This document shows, piece by piece, positions 10,246 to 18,865 of a stretch of 64,000 bases of DNA. The notes under the pieces are model-generated. The model did not search any database, was not told where the DNA came from, and worked only from the letters and a program-made list of their open reading frames with translations. This stretch comes from Stella humosa. Lineage in GTDB: Bacteria > Pseudomonadota > Alphaproteobacteria > ATCC43930 > Allostellaceae. Where the stretch lies: assembly GCF_006738645.1 (NCBI RefSeq), contig NZ_AP019700.1:1252001-1316000 (forward strand). Direction: 5' to 3'. The stretch's first letter is position 1. Each line of letters begins with the position of its first letter. Position numbers and translations under genes: made by a program.

Positions 10246-11970
10246 TCAGGCGGGCGGCCGGCTGATCGTCAGCAGGTCACGCTTGGCCAGGAACAGCAAG
10301 GTGCGCAATGCCTCGGTGCGGTGGGGCTGCGGCAACGACAGCATCAGGCCCTCGACGCTGATCCCGGGGGTCTGCGCGATCCGCTCGATCACCGTCTCGA
10401 CCCGCTCGCGGCCCGGCAGGTTGGCAAAGGCATAGCGGAAGGAGCCTGTGGCGCGAGCCCGCTCGACCAGGGCTGGCGCGTCCGGCGCCGTCAGGTGCAG
10501 CCGGTCGTGACGATTCAGCAGCCGGGTCGGGAAGGTCCGGAACAGCGCCATCGGCTCCGGGATCGTCGCCGGCGGCACGCCCGGGGGCGGGGCTGATGGC
10601 GCGGCGGTGTCGGCGGGTGGGCTGGGCGGTCGCGGCCGACGAACCATCGGTGCCTCGGCACGGAGCCGGGCCAGGCCGGTCCACAGGCGGCGCCACTGCC
10701 CCATCACCGCCGGCCAGTCGAAGATCGCCCGTACCCGGGCCACCCCGGCTGCCCCCATCAGCCGGCGCCGGGCGGGGTCGCTCGCCAGCGTGTGGATGGC
10801 ATCGGCGGCGACGCGGATGTCGACCGCCACCATCTGGCCCATGACCGCGCAGAAGCGGTCATATTCGATGGTGTTGTCGAGGTACTGGCGCAGGGCCAGC
10901 GCGCCCGCCGGCGACGGTGCCATCACGGTCGGCACGCGGAAACCCTCGACGCCATGGCGGATCGTGTCGCGATAGCCGTCCCAATCGGTCACCACCACCG
11001 GCAGGCCGGCGGCCATGGCCTCGACCGGGGCCAGGCCAAAGGTCTCCTGGACGCTGTCGGCCAGCGACAGGAAAATGTCGGCGCCCGACAGGGCCGCGCG
11101 CCGCTCCTCGTTGTCCGGGCTCTCGATGATGGTGGTCCGGAACAGGCCGGCGCGCTCGGCCGCCAGCCCGTGGAACGCCTCGCGGATCGGCGGGGTCGCG
11201 AACTGGCCCGCCAGCACGAAGTGCAGCGGCACCGAAAGGCGCCGTGCCGCCTCTTCCACCGCCCGGAACATGGCAAAGGGATGCGCCTTGGCGTGCATGC
11301 TGAGCCGGCCAAAGAATAGGACCACCACCGCGTCGGCGGCGATGCCATGCCTTGCCCGCCAGTCGGCACGGCGCACGGGGCAGGCAGCCAGCCCAGCGCC
11401 GTCGATGCCGAGCGGGATGATCGGCCGGCTGGGGCGCGGCCGGGGGGTGCGGATACCCACCTGCGCCATGCTCTCGTCGGCGGCGTCGAGCAGCGTGTCG
11501 ATGACGTCGCGGGCGACGCGCGAGGTGCAGACGATCGCATCCCAGGGCTGCAAAGGGGCTGCGGTGTAGCGGGAGATCTCGCGCCAGGATTCGCGGCTCG
11601 ACAGGCTGTGCGTCAGCCCGATCAGGCTGTAGCCGCGGGGATCGCGGCGCGCGCGGGCCTCGCGCTCCAGGGCGGGGTCCAGCATCAGCACCGCCCCCGC
11701 CCGCGCAAGCTCGTCGCGGTTGTCGGGCGTGACGAAGCCGACCTGCGCGGGGTCGCCCCCCAGCTCGGCGACATGCGCGCGCATGTCGTCCACGGAGGCC
11801 TCGTCGCGCACGTAGCCGACGATCGGCTGGCCGGGGTTGGCTCGCACATAGGCGTCGAAGAAGGTCTGCGTCGCCACCGTCAGTCCGACGATCAGCGGCC
11901 GCGCCGCCATGACGGCGCGCGGGGAATAGCGGATCGCCGGGATTGGGCAGTCGATCGGCTCGGACGGCAT
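10246..11970 (-). CDS. GT4-family glycosyltransferase with C-terminal extension
   Basis: A 574-residue protein. The middle holds the GT-B/GT4 core: F-F-G-R-L-S strand near residue 220, and E-T-F-G-L-A-P-V-E-A-M-A-A-G-L-P-V-V-V-T-D with the E-x7-E nucleotide-sugar motif, then W-D-G-Y-R-D. The N-terminal Rossmann half is shorter than usual and begins after about 20 non-conserved residues, so an internal ATG at 11910 is possible. After about residue 420 a Pro/Ala-rich linker leads to a roughly 110-residue unrecognised domain. A probable retaining transferase acting on surface glycans. It lies just left of the phage-like block and ends 7 bases from the rightward fusion gene. Confidence 0.8.
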   Translation of the reverse strand: MPSEPIDCPIPAIRYSPRAVMAARPLIVGLTVATQTFFDAYVRANPGQPIVGYVRDEASVDDMRAHVAELGGDPAQVGFVTPDNRDELARAGAVLMLDPALEREARARRDPRGYSLIGLTHSLSSRESWREISRYTAAPLQPWDAIVCTSRVARDVIDTLLDAADESMAQVGIRTPRPRPSRPIIPLGIDGAGLAACPVRRADWRARHGIAADAVVVLFFGRLSMHAKAHPFAMFRAVEEAARRLSVPLHFVLAGQFATPPIREAFHGLAAERAGLFRTTIIESPDNEERRAALSGADIFLSLADSVQETFGLAPVEAMAAGLPVVVTDWDGYRDTIRHGVEGFRVPTVMAPSPAGALALRQYLDNTIEYDRFCAVMGQMVAVDIRVAADAIHTLASDPARRRLMGAAGVARVRAIFDWPAVMGQWRRLWTGLARLRAEAPMVRRPRPPSPPADTAAPSAPPPGVPPATIPEPMALFRTFPTRLLNRHDRLHLTAPDAPALVERARATGSFRYAFANLPGRERVETVIERIAQTPGISVEGLMLSLPQPHRTEALRTLLFLAKRDLLTISRPPA

Positions 11971-11985
11971 GACGTCTCCGGACTA

Positions 11986-12012
11986 GCGCCTCCGGCTGGT
12001 CCGGGGAGGCGC
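11986..12012 (-). terminator. GC hairpin downstream of the repressor gene
   Basis: An inverted repeat of 8 bases (GCGCCTCC / GGAGGCGC) with an 11-base loop sits in the 101-base spacer between the repressor stop and the GT4 gene start. There is no T-run after it on either strand, so it could be a weak or Rho-assisted terminator marking the left edge of the phage-like block, or a leader structure of the GT4 gene. Confidence 0.3.
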
Positions 12013-12071
12013 CCGGAAACTAGGGAGGCGGGCGGGGCGGGGTCAAGGCCGTGGCGGCGGGGCGGTTGCCG

Positions 12072-12806
12072 CTACCGCCCGTCCATCGAGCCCATGACGA
12101 GGTAGAGCGCCTTCACCTGGTCGCGCGGGATGACGTATTCGCAGGCCGGGTTGTACTGCCGCACGACGACGGCGTCGGCTTCCGCCCGCACCAGGCGCTT
12201 CACCAGCGCCGTGCCGTCCGTCTTGACGATGACGACATGGCTCAGGCGTCGCGGCACCCGCGTCGGATGGACGTAGAGCATGTCGCCCTGCTCGTACTTG
12301 GGCTCCATGCTGTCGTTCACGACATACATGGCGAAGGCGCCGTTCACCTCGCGCAGGGCCTCCGGCCGGTCGATCCACTCGATGGGGTCGAAATCGATGC
12401 GCTGGCCGTCCGGCCCGGCCTGGGCGCTGCCATAGACGGGCAGGCGGCGGGCGCGGTCGAAATGCACGACGGTCGGCCCGGCCGACCGCAGGTCGGCGGT
12501 GGGAGGACGGGCGGCAATCGTGGGCTGGGCGGGCACGGAACCGGGCGGTGCGGGCTCGATGCCGACCAGGTCGGGCGTAGTGCCGGCCAGTTCCATCGCG
12601 CGGTCGGCGGCGATGCCGCGCTCGGCCAAGATGCCGGCCACCCGACGCATCAGGTCGACCGGCAGAAACGGCTTCTTGAAGCGGTCCTCGTAATGCTGGT
12701 AGCCGGTCAGCGACATGCCGAGCGCGTCGGCGGTCTGTCGCATGGACAGGCCGGCCTCCTCGCGCAGGACCTTCAGGCCCCGGGCCGCTTGCGATGCCTC
12801 GACCAT
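12072..12806 (-). CDS. LexA/CI-type phage repressor with S24 autoprotease domain
   Basis: A 244-residue repressor. Residues 8-60 form an XRE helix-turn-helix (L-S-M-R-Q-T-A-D-A-L-G-M-S). Residues about 120-240 are an S24 peptidase: Ala130-Gly131 cleavage site, nucleophile Ser166 in V-N-D-S-M-E-P, and general base Lys203 in A-L-V-K-R-L. The residues for RecA-stimulated self-cleavage are intact, so SOS-type induction is expected. It is the only leftward gene of the block and diverges from all head and tail genes. The ATG at 12806 is the last one before the HTH; starts further upstream run into the operator region. Confidence 0.9.
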   Translation of the reverse strand: MVEASQAARGLKVLREEAGLSMRQTADALGMSLTGYQHYEDRFKKPFLPVDLMRRVAGILAERGIAADRAMELAGTTPDLVGIEPAPPGSVPAQPTIAARPPTADLRSAGPTVVHFDRARRLPVYGSAQAGPDGQRIDFDPIEWIDRPEALREVNGAFAMYVVNDSMEPKYEQGDMLYVHPTRVPRRLSHVVIVKTDGTALVKRLVRAEADAVVVRQYNPACEYVIPRDQVKALYLVMGSMDGR

Positions 12807-12853
12807 GGCCCACCATACCGCAAAGTTGCATTGAACGACACCCCCGCCTTGTC

Positions 12854-12892
12854 CGCATAACGCATAATACGTAGCGTTGTTCCTGTTATGTT
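12854..12892. promoter_or_regulatory. Putative operator region between repressor and late genes
   Basis: An AT-rich island in otherwise GC-rich DNA. The 7-base unit CGCATAA occurs twice in tandem (12854-12860, 12861-12867), and the reverse-oriented related unit TTATGTT lies at 12886-12892. A separate dyad AACGC / GCGTT is at 12859-12863 and 12874-12878 with a 10-base spacer. This is where a repressor would bind to control its own promoter and the rightward one. The half-site assignment is inference. Confidence 0.5.
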
Positions 12893-12910
12893 CCATGACG
12901 GGAGGGCGGA

Positions 12911-13474
12911 ATGACCGCAGAGATCGAAGAGGGGCGCGCGAATCCTTCCTGGCCGCCGACGAGGGATGCCCTGGCGGAGGCACTCGCGGCCGGCCAGACC
13001 CTGGCGGTGATCGGCCGCCGGCTCGGCCGTTCGCCGGCATCGGTCTCGCTGCTGGCCGCGCGCTACGGGCTGCGTTCGGCGCGGGCGGCCGGGCGGTTGC
13101 CGCCGTCGGTGCCGCCCGGGCGGTCGCGCGCGCCGGCGGCCGGTGCCAGGCCTTGGCCGCCGAGCGACGACGCGATGGCCGAACTGGCCGCGGCCGGCGT
13201 CGGCGACGGGCGGGCGGCGGCCCTGTTCGGGGTGCATCCTTCGACCTATCGGGCGTGGCGTCGGCGGCTGCGCGACCGCAACGGCCCGGCGGCGGGCGGC
13301 GACGGGCCGGCGGCCGACGCGGCCGACTATGGCTATCGTGCCGGTCTCGACTGGCCGGCCTGGGCCCGCTTCGGCGACGATCCGCAGGCCGTCCGCGGCG
13401 ACCGCATCGGCCGCATCCTTCGCCCGATGACCGTGGTCGAAGGGACCAGTTCGCTTGCCTTGCTGGCGGGTTGA
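12911..13474 (+). CDS. Phage early protein with HTH-like segments, function unknown
   Basis: A 187-residue basic, Ala/Arg-rich protein, first rightward gene after the repressor. Two stretches look like helix-turn-helix units: L-A-V-I-G-R-R-L-G-R-S-P-A-S-V near residues 31-45, and a second near 92-115 (A-A-A-L-F-G-V-H-P-S-T-Y-R-A-W). Its position suggests a DNA-binding regulator, or a packaging helper that marks the DNA. No catalytic motif is visible. Confidence 0.55.
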   Translation: MTAEIEEGRANPSWPPTRDALAEALAAGQTLAVIGRRLGRSPASVSLLAARYGLRSARAAGRLPPSVPPGRSRAPAAGARPWPPSDDAMAELAAAGVGDGRAAALFGVHPSTYRAWRRRLRDRNGPAAGGDGPAADAADYGYRAGLDWPAWARFGDDPQAVRGDRIGRILRPMTVVEGTSSLALLAG

Positions 13475-13479
13475 CGGCC

Positions 13480-14025
13480 ATGGCAAGGCCGGGCCGACCG
13501 AGCGATCCTGACGCCAAGCGGCGCCGCCGCACCACCCGGGCCCAGCGCCTGGCGGATGTGGACGGGCCCACGCCCGAACTGCTGGCCCAGCGCCGGCGGG
13601 TGGCCGGCGACGAGCGGGTGGCGATCGACTTCCCGCTCGACGTGCTGGCGGCGCGCCATGCCAAGGACCCGGCGGCGGGGCTGCGGCCGGCGGCCGTCCA
13701 GGCGGGCTGGCGCTTCGCCCGCCTGGCCTGGCGGCTGTCGCGGGCGCCGGTGGCCTTGCCCCCGCTCTTCTGGGCCGCCCGGCTGGAGCGGGCGGGGCCG
13801 ACGTCCCCGCCCGCCGACATCGTCGCGCAGGAAGAGGCCGAGCGCCGGGCGCTCCATCGCTACCGGGCGGCGCGGGCCGCGCTGGGCCTGGCTGGCCCGG
13901 CGGCGGTGCGCGCGGTCGATGCAGCCGTGGTGGCGCTGGAACTGCCGGGCTGCCCCGCCCGGCTGTCCGACCTGCGCCTGGGGCTGGCGGCGCTGGCGGC
14001 GCATTTCGAGCGGCCGGCTAACTAA
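13480..14025 (+). CDS. Phage-block hypothetical protein
   Basis: A 181-residue protein starting 5 bases after the previous stop. It begins with a very basic segment (K-R-R-R-R-T-T-R) and is otherwise helical and Ala/Arg-rich, with no motif I recognise. It lies between the early HTH protein and the terminase genes, so a DNA-binding or packaging role is possible but unproven. Frame use matches its neighbours. Confidence 0.5.
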   Translation: MARPGRPSDPDAKRRRRTTRAQRLADVDGPTPELLAQRRRVAGDERVAIDFPLDVLAARHAKDPAAGLRPAAVQAGWRFARLAWRLSRAPVALPPLFWAARLERAGPTSPPADIVAQEEAERRALHRYRAARAALGLAGPAAVRAVDAAVVALELPGCPARLSDLRLGLAALAAHFERPAN

Positions 14026-14028
14026 AAA

Positions 14029-14049
14029 TGCGGTAACCCCTCTACCGCA
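14029..14049. repeat. Perfect 7-bp hairpin just upstream of small terminase
   Basis: TGCGGTA / TACCGCA with a 7-base loop, preceded by AAAAA, lies in the only spacer (115 bases) within the early part of the block. No T-run follows, so it is not a standard terminator. Because it lies directly before the terminase genes it may be a packaging-recognition or regulatory site. Confidence 0.35.
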
Positions 14050-14140
14050 AGAACGGTGGGCGGTGTACCAAAAAGCACGATCGGCGCGGTGCCCTGGCGA
14101 GGGGCCCCGCGCCGAATGCGTTTCAGGGGGAGGGCCGGCG

Positions 14141-14674
14141 ATGGAGGCAACGGATCGGGGTGCCGAGCGCCGCGCCGCCGCCCGCCGCCGGGCCGAGGCA
14201 CTGGCCCTGCGCACCGCCGGGCTGGACTATGGCCGGATTGCCGCCAGCCCCGACGGCGAGGGCCCGGCGACCTTGTTCCCCTCTGCCACCGCCGCCCGCC
14301 GCGCCGTCGCCCGGGCGCTGCGCGAGGCCGGTGACGAGCCGGATGTGGAGCGTCGCCTTCAGGCCCGCCGGCTCGACCGAGCGCTGGCCGGCGCCTGGAC
14401 CAAGGCCGATGGCGGCGACGGCCCGGCGATCGACCGCATCCTGGCGATCGAGACCAGGCGCGCCCGCCTGCTGGCGCTGGACCTGCCGGAGGATGCAGCG
14501 GTCGACGACGGCGCGGCGGTGCAACAGGCCGCGGCGGAGGTCGCCCGCCGGCTGCAACGCCTGGCCGACCTGCTGAATGCCCGGGCGCCGCGGCCGCCGG
14601 CAGCGGCGGTCGCACGCTGCACGGCCTGCGCGGACGATCGGGAAACGTCCGTGGCGGCGGGGGCGTCGGCATGA
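14141..14674 (+). CDS. Putative terminase small subunit
   Basis: A 177-residue protein whose stop overlaps the large terminase start (ATGA). Its N-terminal half resembles a recognition HTH (A-L-A-L-R-T-A-G-L-D-Y-G-R-I-A), followed by the segment R-R-L-D-R-A-L-A-G-A-W near residue 80, then D-G-P-A-I-D-R-I-L and R-R-A-R-L-L-A-L-D. This is the order of small-terminase-like proteins that end in a helical oligomerisation domain. It would select the DNA to be packaged and regulate the large subunit. Identification rests mainly on position and this pattern. Confidence 0.6.
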   Translation: MEATDRGAERRAAARRRAEALALRTAGLDYGRIAASPDGEGPATLFPSATAARRAVARALREAGDEPDVERRLQARRLDRALAGAWTKADGGDGPAIDRILAIETRRARLLALDLPEDAAVDDGAAVQQAAAEVARRLQRLADLLNARAPRPPAAAVARCTACADDRETSVAAGASA

Positions 14675-16020
14675 ACCAGTCGGTCGCCGCACGCCTGGCC
14701 GCCCGTCCGGATTTGGGCTCGGCCTTCCTGGCCTCGTTGTCACCGGCCGCCCGCGCCCACCTGCTGCACGAATGGCGGTTCTGGGCCCGGCCGATGCAGC
14801 TACCGCCGCCGCCGCCTTGGCGGGTCTGGTTCATCCAGGCCGGCCGCGGCGCCGGCAAGACCCGGGCGGCGGCCGAATTCATCCGCGCCGAGGTGACGGA
14901 GGGCCGGGCGCGCCGCATCGCCATCGTCGGCGAGACGGCGGCCGACGTGCGCGACGTGATGGTCGAGGGGCCGTCCGGCATCCTGGCCGTGTCGCCGCCC
15001 TGGGCGCGGCCGCGCTGGCAGCCCTCGCTGCGCCGGCTCACCTGGGCCAACGGCGCCGTCGCCACGACCTTCGCGGCCGTCGACCCCGAGCAGCTCCGCG
15101 GGCCCGAGCACGACCTGGCCTGGGCCGACGAGGTCGCCAAATGGCCGGACGAGGAGGCCTGGCACAACCTGATGATGGGGCTGCGGCGGGGCGAGGCGCG
15201 CTGCATCGCCACCTCGACGCCGCGCCCGCGCGCCTGGCTGAAGCGCCTGCTGGCCGATCCCGGCACCGTGGTGACCCGCGGCACGACCGAGGACAATGCC
15301 GCCAACCTGGCGCCGGCCGCCCTGGCCGACCTGGCGCGCCGCTATGGCGGGACCCGCCTTGGCCGTCAGGAGCTGGCGGGCGAGTTCCTGGAGGATGTGC
15401 CGGGCGCGCTCTGGCAGCGCGCGTTGTTCGAGCGGCCGGGCTTCCGCGCCGCGCCGGCCGAGCCGCCGGTGCGGGTCGTGGTCGCGGTCGACCCGGCGGC
15501 CACGGCGGGCGAGGACAGCGCCGAGACCGGCATCGTGGCGGCCGCCCGCGACCGGGCCGGGCGCTTCTACGTCCTGGCCGATGCCAGCGCCCGCCTGTCG
15601 CCGGCCGGCTGGGCCAGGCGGGCGGTCGCGACCTTCGATCGCCACGGCGCCGACCGCCTGATCGGCGAGGCCAACAATGGCGGCGACATGGTGGAGGCGG
15701 TGCTGCGCCGCGCCGCCGAGGCGATGGCGGCGGACGGGCTGCGGCCATCGCCGGATCTGGCCTACCGCAAGGTGACGGCCAGCCGCGGCAAGCAGGCACG
15801 GGCCGAGCCGGTGGCCGCCCTCTACGAGCAGGGCCGGGTCCACCATGCCGGCCGCTTCGATGCATTGGAGGATCAGATGTGTGCCTACCTTCCGGGCAGC
15901 GACGGCCCGTCGCCCGACCGCGTCGACGCGCTGGTCTGGGCGCTGACGGCCCTTTCCGACGGGCCGGCGGTGCCGGTCGTGGCCCCCTTCTTCTTCGGGG
16001 GCGGCGATGGCCGGCGCTGA
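14671..16020 (+). CDS. Terminase large subunit
   Basis: A 449-residue DNA-packaging motor with nuclease. Walker A G-R-G-A-G-K-T at residues 58-64 and a Walker B-like D-L-A-W-A-D-E at about 149-155 form the ATPase. The nuclease half has V-A-V-D-P-A-A-T, then G-E-A-N-N-G-G-D-M and D-A-L-V-W-A-L, the three acidic clusters of the RNase H-like fold. Length and motifs fit the alphaproteobacterial prophage/GTA-type terminases (DNA-packaging protein family) better than lambda gpA. It ends overlapping the portal start by 14 bases. Confidence 0.93.
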   Translation: MNQSVAARLAARPDLGSAFLASLSPAARAHLLHEWRFWARPMQLPPPPPWRVWFIQAGRGAGKTRAAAEFIRAEVTEGRARRIAIVGETAADVRDVMVEGPSGILAVSPPWARPRWQPSLRRLTWANGAVATTFAAVDPEQLRGPEHDLAWADEVAKWPDEEAWHNLMMGLRRGEARCIATSTPRPRAWLKRLLADPGTVVTRGTTEDNAANLAPAALADLARRYGGTRLGRQELAGEFLEDVPGALWQRALFERPGFRAAPAEPPVRVVVAVDPAATAGEDSAETGIVAAARDRAGRFYVLADASARLSPAGWARRAVATFDRHGADRLIGEANNGGDMVEAVLRRAAEAMAADGLRPSPDLAYRKVTASRGKQARAEPVAALYEQGRVHHAGRFDALEDQMCAYLPGSDGPSPDRVDALVWALTALSDGPAVPVVAPFFFGGGDGRR

Positions 16021-17260
16021 ACCCGACCTGGCGGAACTGGGCCGGTCCGGCCTGCGCGCCTGGTCCGGCCTGGTGCGCGAGGAGTTCCTGCCCGAGCTGC
16101 AGGGTCGCCGTGGCGTCGCCGTCTATCGCGAAATGGCGGCCAACGACCCGGTCGTGGGGGCGGTCCTCTTCGCGGTCGAGATGACCCTGCGCGGCGTGCC
16201 CTGGTCGGTCGAGCCGGCCGGCGGTGATGCCGCGGCGCGGGATGGTGCGCGTTTCCTGGAAAGCGTGCGCGACGACATGAGCCACGGCTTCGACGACTTC
16301 CTGGTCGAGGTGCTGGGCATGCTGGTGCATGGCTGGGCCTGGTTCGAGATCGTCTGGAAGCGGCGCCCGGCGGATGGCCGCATCGGCCTGCGCAAGCTGG
16401 CGCTGCGCGGGCAGGAGACGCTGCTGCGGTGGGAGTTCGATCCGGCGGGCGGCGTGCGCGGCCTGTGGCAGGCAGCCTCGCCCGAGATGCCGCAGCCGGT
16501 CTTCGTGCCGATCGAGAAGTCGCTGCTGTTCCGCACGACCACGGCCAAGGGCAATCCCGAGGGCCGCTCGATCCTGCGCAATGCCTATCGCCCCTGGTAC
16601 TTCAAGAAGCGCCTGGAGGAGGGGGAGGCGATCGGCTACTGGCGCGCGCTGGGCGGCCTGCCGGTCGCCCGCATCCCGGCCCGCTTCATGGCGGCCGGTG
16701 CGGCCCCCGAAGAGCGTGCGCTGTTCGAGGACTTCCAGCGCATCGTCCGCGACACCCAGGTGGACGAGCGCGCCGGGCTGGTGCTGCCGTCCGACCGCGA
16801 CGAGCACGGCCACCCCTATTTCGAGTTCGGGCTGCTGGGGGCGCCATCCGGCCAGTCGGTGCCGATCCGCGAGGCGATCGTCGACCGCAGCCGCGAGATC
16901 GCGATGACGGCGCTGGCCGATTTCATCCTGCTCGGCCGCGACGGCAATGGCTCCTACGCGCTGGCCCGCGACAAGGGCGACCGCTTCGAGACGGCCTTGA
17001 CCGCCTGGCTCGGCACCATCGCGGCCGTCCTCAACCGCCATCTCGTGCCGCGCCTGTGGCGCATCAACGCCCTGCCGCCCGCCACCATGCCGCGCTTCGT
17101 GCCGGGCCGGGTCGGCCGGGTCGATGCCGCCACCCTGGCCGGCCTGGTGGAGCGGCTGGCGGCGGCGGGCGTGCCGCTTTTCCCCGACGACGGGCTCGCC
17201 CGCTTCCTGCGCACGGCGGCCGGCCTGCCGCTGCCCGATCCCAACCCGGAGCAATCGTGA
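16007..17260 (+). CDS. Portal protein, DUF935 (Mu gp29-like) family
   Basis: A 417-residue portal protein forming the dodecameric ring at the capsid vertex through which DNA enters and leaves. It shows features of the DUF935 class: E-M-A-A-N-D-P-V-V-G-A-V near residue 42, a W-F-E-I-V-W strand, a basic K-K-R-L-E-E-G segment, and a C-terminal helix leading to the tail face. DUF935 portals are best known from Mu-like phages, but no Mu transposition genes are present. The stop overlaps the protease start at 17260. Confidence 0.85.
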   Translation: MAGAEPDLAELGRSGLRAWSGLVREEFLPELQGRRGVAVYREMAANDPVVGAVLFAVEMTLRGVPWSVEPAGGDAAARDGARFLESVRDDMSHGFDDFLVEVLGMLVHGWAWFEIVWKRRPADGRIGLRKLALRGQETLLRWEFDPAGGVRGLWQAASPEMPQPVFVPIEKSLLFRTTTAKGNPEGRSILRNAYRPWYFKKRLEEGEAIGYWRALGGLPVARIPARFMAAGAAPEERALFEDFQRIVRDTQVDERAGLVLPSDRDEHGHPYFEFGLLGAPSGQSVPIREAIVDRSREIAMTALADFILLGRDGNGSYALARDKGDRFETALTAWLGTIAAVLNRHLVPRLWRINALPPATMPRFVPGRVGRVDAATLAGLVERLAAAGVPLFPDDGLARFLRTAAGLPLPDPNPEQS

Positions 17261-17673
17261 TGACCGAGCATTCCTTCGCCCTCACCGTGCCGATCGCCAA
17301 GGCCGACGCGACGCTCCGCACCGTCTGGGGCTGGGCCAGCGTGTCGGTCGAGGCCGGCCAGCCCCTGGTCGATGCCGAGGGCGACGTGATCGCGACCGAC
17401 GAGCTTGTCCGCGCCGCCCACGCTTTCATGGCGCAATCCCGCCGCGGGGCGGCCGGACATGCCGACGGCGGGGATCAGACCCCCGCCGTCGGCACTGTCG
17501 TCGAAAGCCTGGTCGTCAGCCCGGCGATCCAGGCCGTGTTGGGCATGCCGCCCGGCCGCGAGGGCTGGTTCGTCGGCATCCGCATCGACGACCCCGACGC
17601 CTGGGCCGAGGTGCTGGCGGGCGAACTGACCGCGCTGTCGATTGGCGGCCGCGCCCGCCGCCTGCCGGCCTGA
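17260..17673 (+). CDS. XkdF-like prohead serine protease
   Basis: A 137-residue protein with the XkdF layout: V-W-G-W-A-S-V, then D-x-E-G-D-V-I, A-H-A-F-M, W-F-V-G-I-R-I and the closing A-L-S-I-G-G-R-A-R-R. His at about residue 68 in A-G-H-A-D and Ser at about 128 in L-S-I-G-G are candidates for the catalytic pair. It would trim scaffold during head maturation. It begins at the last base of the portal gene and is followed, after 30 bases, by the scaffold-like gene. Confidence 0.75.
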   Translation: MTEHSFALTVPIAKADATLRTVWGWASVSVEAGQPLVDAEGDVIATDELVRAAHAFMAQSRRGAAGHADGGDQTPAVGTVVESLVVSPAIQAVLGMPPGREGWFVGIRIDDPDAWAEVLAGELTALSIGGRARRLPA

Positions 17674-17703
17674 AGGGGGGCCGGCCTGAACGGAGATACG
17701 CCA

Positions 17704-18123
17704 ATGACCCATCGCCTCGTCGACTTGTCGGTGACCGAGATCAGCCTCTGCCGCCAGGGCCTCAACCCCGGTGCCCGCATCCTGCTGGTGAAGGGGACGG
17801 ATGCCGGCCCCGATCCGGTGGCGGCCGCCGTCGCCAAGGCAGTCGCGGCCAAGGAAGCCGAGATCGCCGCCCTGAAGGCCGAGCGCGAGCGCCACGATCG
17901 CCTCGCCAAGGCCGCGCGCTGGTCGGCGATCGGCATCGACCCCACGGCCTATGCCGAGCATGCCGGCCAGGTGTCGCCCGCAACCTGCGGCTGGCTCGAC
18001 GCCATCTTCGACCGGGCCGCCGCCGCCCTGGCCGAGGCCGATCTCTATGGCGAGCGCGGCCGGGCGGCCGTCCACAAGGCCGAGTCCGCCATCGTCCGCC
18101 GGGCGCGCGCCGCCCGCGGCTGA
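17704..18123 (+). CDS. Scaffold-like protein (C-terminal partner of XkdF protease)
   Basis: A 139-residue protein. It opens with V-T-E-I-S-L-C-R-Q-G-L-N-P-G-A, matching the E-I-S-L-V-x-x-x-A-N-P-G-A strand usually found at the end of XkdF-type proteases, followed by a coiled-coil (K-A-V-A-A-K-E-A-E-I-A-A-L-K). It seems that a protease-scaffold protein has been split into two genes here. It would direct capsid assembly and then be degraded. GGAGA precedes its start. Confidence 0.62.
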   Translation: MTHRLVDLSVTEISLCRQGLNPGARILLVKGTDAGPDPVAAAVAKAVAAKEAEIAALKAERERHDRLAKAARWSAIGIDPTAYAEHAGQVSPATCGWLDAIFDRAAAALAEADLYGERGRAAVHKAESAIVRRARAARG

Positions 18124-18161
18124 TCCGGCCGGCTGTCCCATCACCCTCGAAAGGAGTTCCC

Positions 18162-18833
18162 ATGACGGCGAAGACGTTGCCGGCCGCGGCCGGCGACTGG
18201 CTCAAGCACGAGTCCGATCCGCGCTTCACCCGCGAGCGGGTGGTGCTGCTGTCGAGCGGCAGCGCGCGCACCATCCCGTCCGGCACCGTGCTGGGCCGCA
18301 TCGCCACGGCCACGCCCGCGACCGCTGCGGCGGTCGGCGGCAATACCGGCAACGGCGCGATGGGTGCCGTCGCAGTGGGGGCGGGGGCCGAGCCCGGAAC
18401 CTATCGGCTGCGGATCTTTGCCGCCGCCACCGATGGCGGCACCTATGCCGTCACCGCGCCGGATGGCCGGCTGGTCGGCATCGGCCGGGTCGGCTCGGCC
18501 TTCGCCGGCGGCGGTCTCGCCTTCACGCTGGCGGACGGGGCGACCGACTTCGCGCTCGGCGACAGCTTCACCATCGCGGTGGCCGCCGGCTCCGGCAAGC
18601 TGGTCGAGCTGGACCCAGCCGGGACCCAGGGCACCGCCCGGCCGGCCGCCATCCTGGTCGATCCGGTGCTGGTGCCGGCCGCAGGCGACGCCGCCGGCCT
18701 GGCGCTGGTGCGCGGGCCGGCGCTGGTCCGCGCCGACGGCCTCTCCTGGCCGGACGACCATGAGCCGGGCGAGGTCGCGGCCGGGCTGGCCGACCTCGAG
18801 CGGCTCGGCATCGTCGCCCGCCCCGGCGCCTGA
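18162..18833 (+). CDS. Head decoration protein (lambda gpD-like)
   Basis: A 223-residue protein. A gpD-type segment occurs early (F-T-R-E-R-V-V-L-L-S-S-G, I-P-S-G-T-V-L-G-R-I), and A-A-I-L-V-D-P-V near the C-terminus with a G-A-G-A-E-P-G-T-Y-R-L insertion between. It is larger than lambda gpD (110 residues) because of this central beta-rich insertion. AAGGAG lies 8 bases before the ATG. Its place directly before the major capsid gene is the usual one. It would stabilise the expanded head after packaging. Confidence 0.82.
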   Translation: MTAKTLPAAAGDWLKHESDPRFTRERVVLLSSGSARTIPSGTVLGRIATATPATAAAVGGNTGNGAMGAVAVGAGAEPGTYRLRIFAAATDGGTYAVTAPDGRLVGIGRVGSAFAGGGLAFTLADGATDFALGDSFTIAVAAGSGKLVELDPAGTQGTARPAAILVDPVLVPAAGDAAGLALVRGPALVRADGLSWPDDHEPGEVAAGLADLERLGIVARPGA

Positions 18834-18865
18834 GCCATCTCCCTTCCCCGACCGGAGACATCGAC

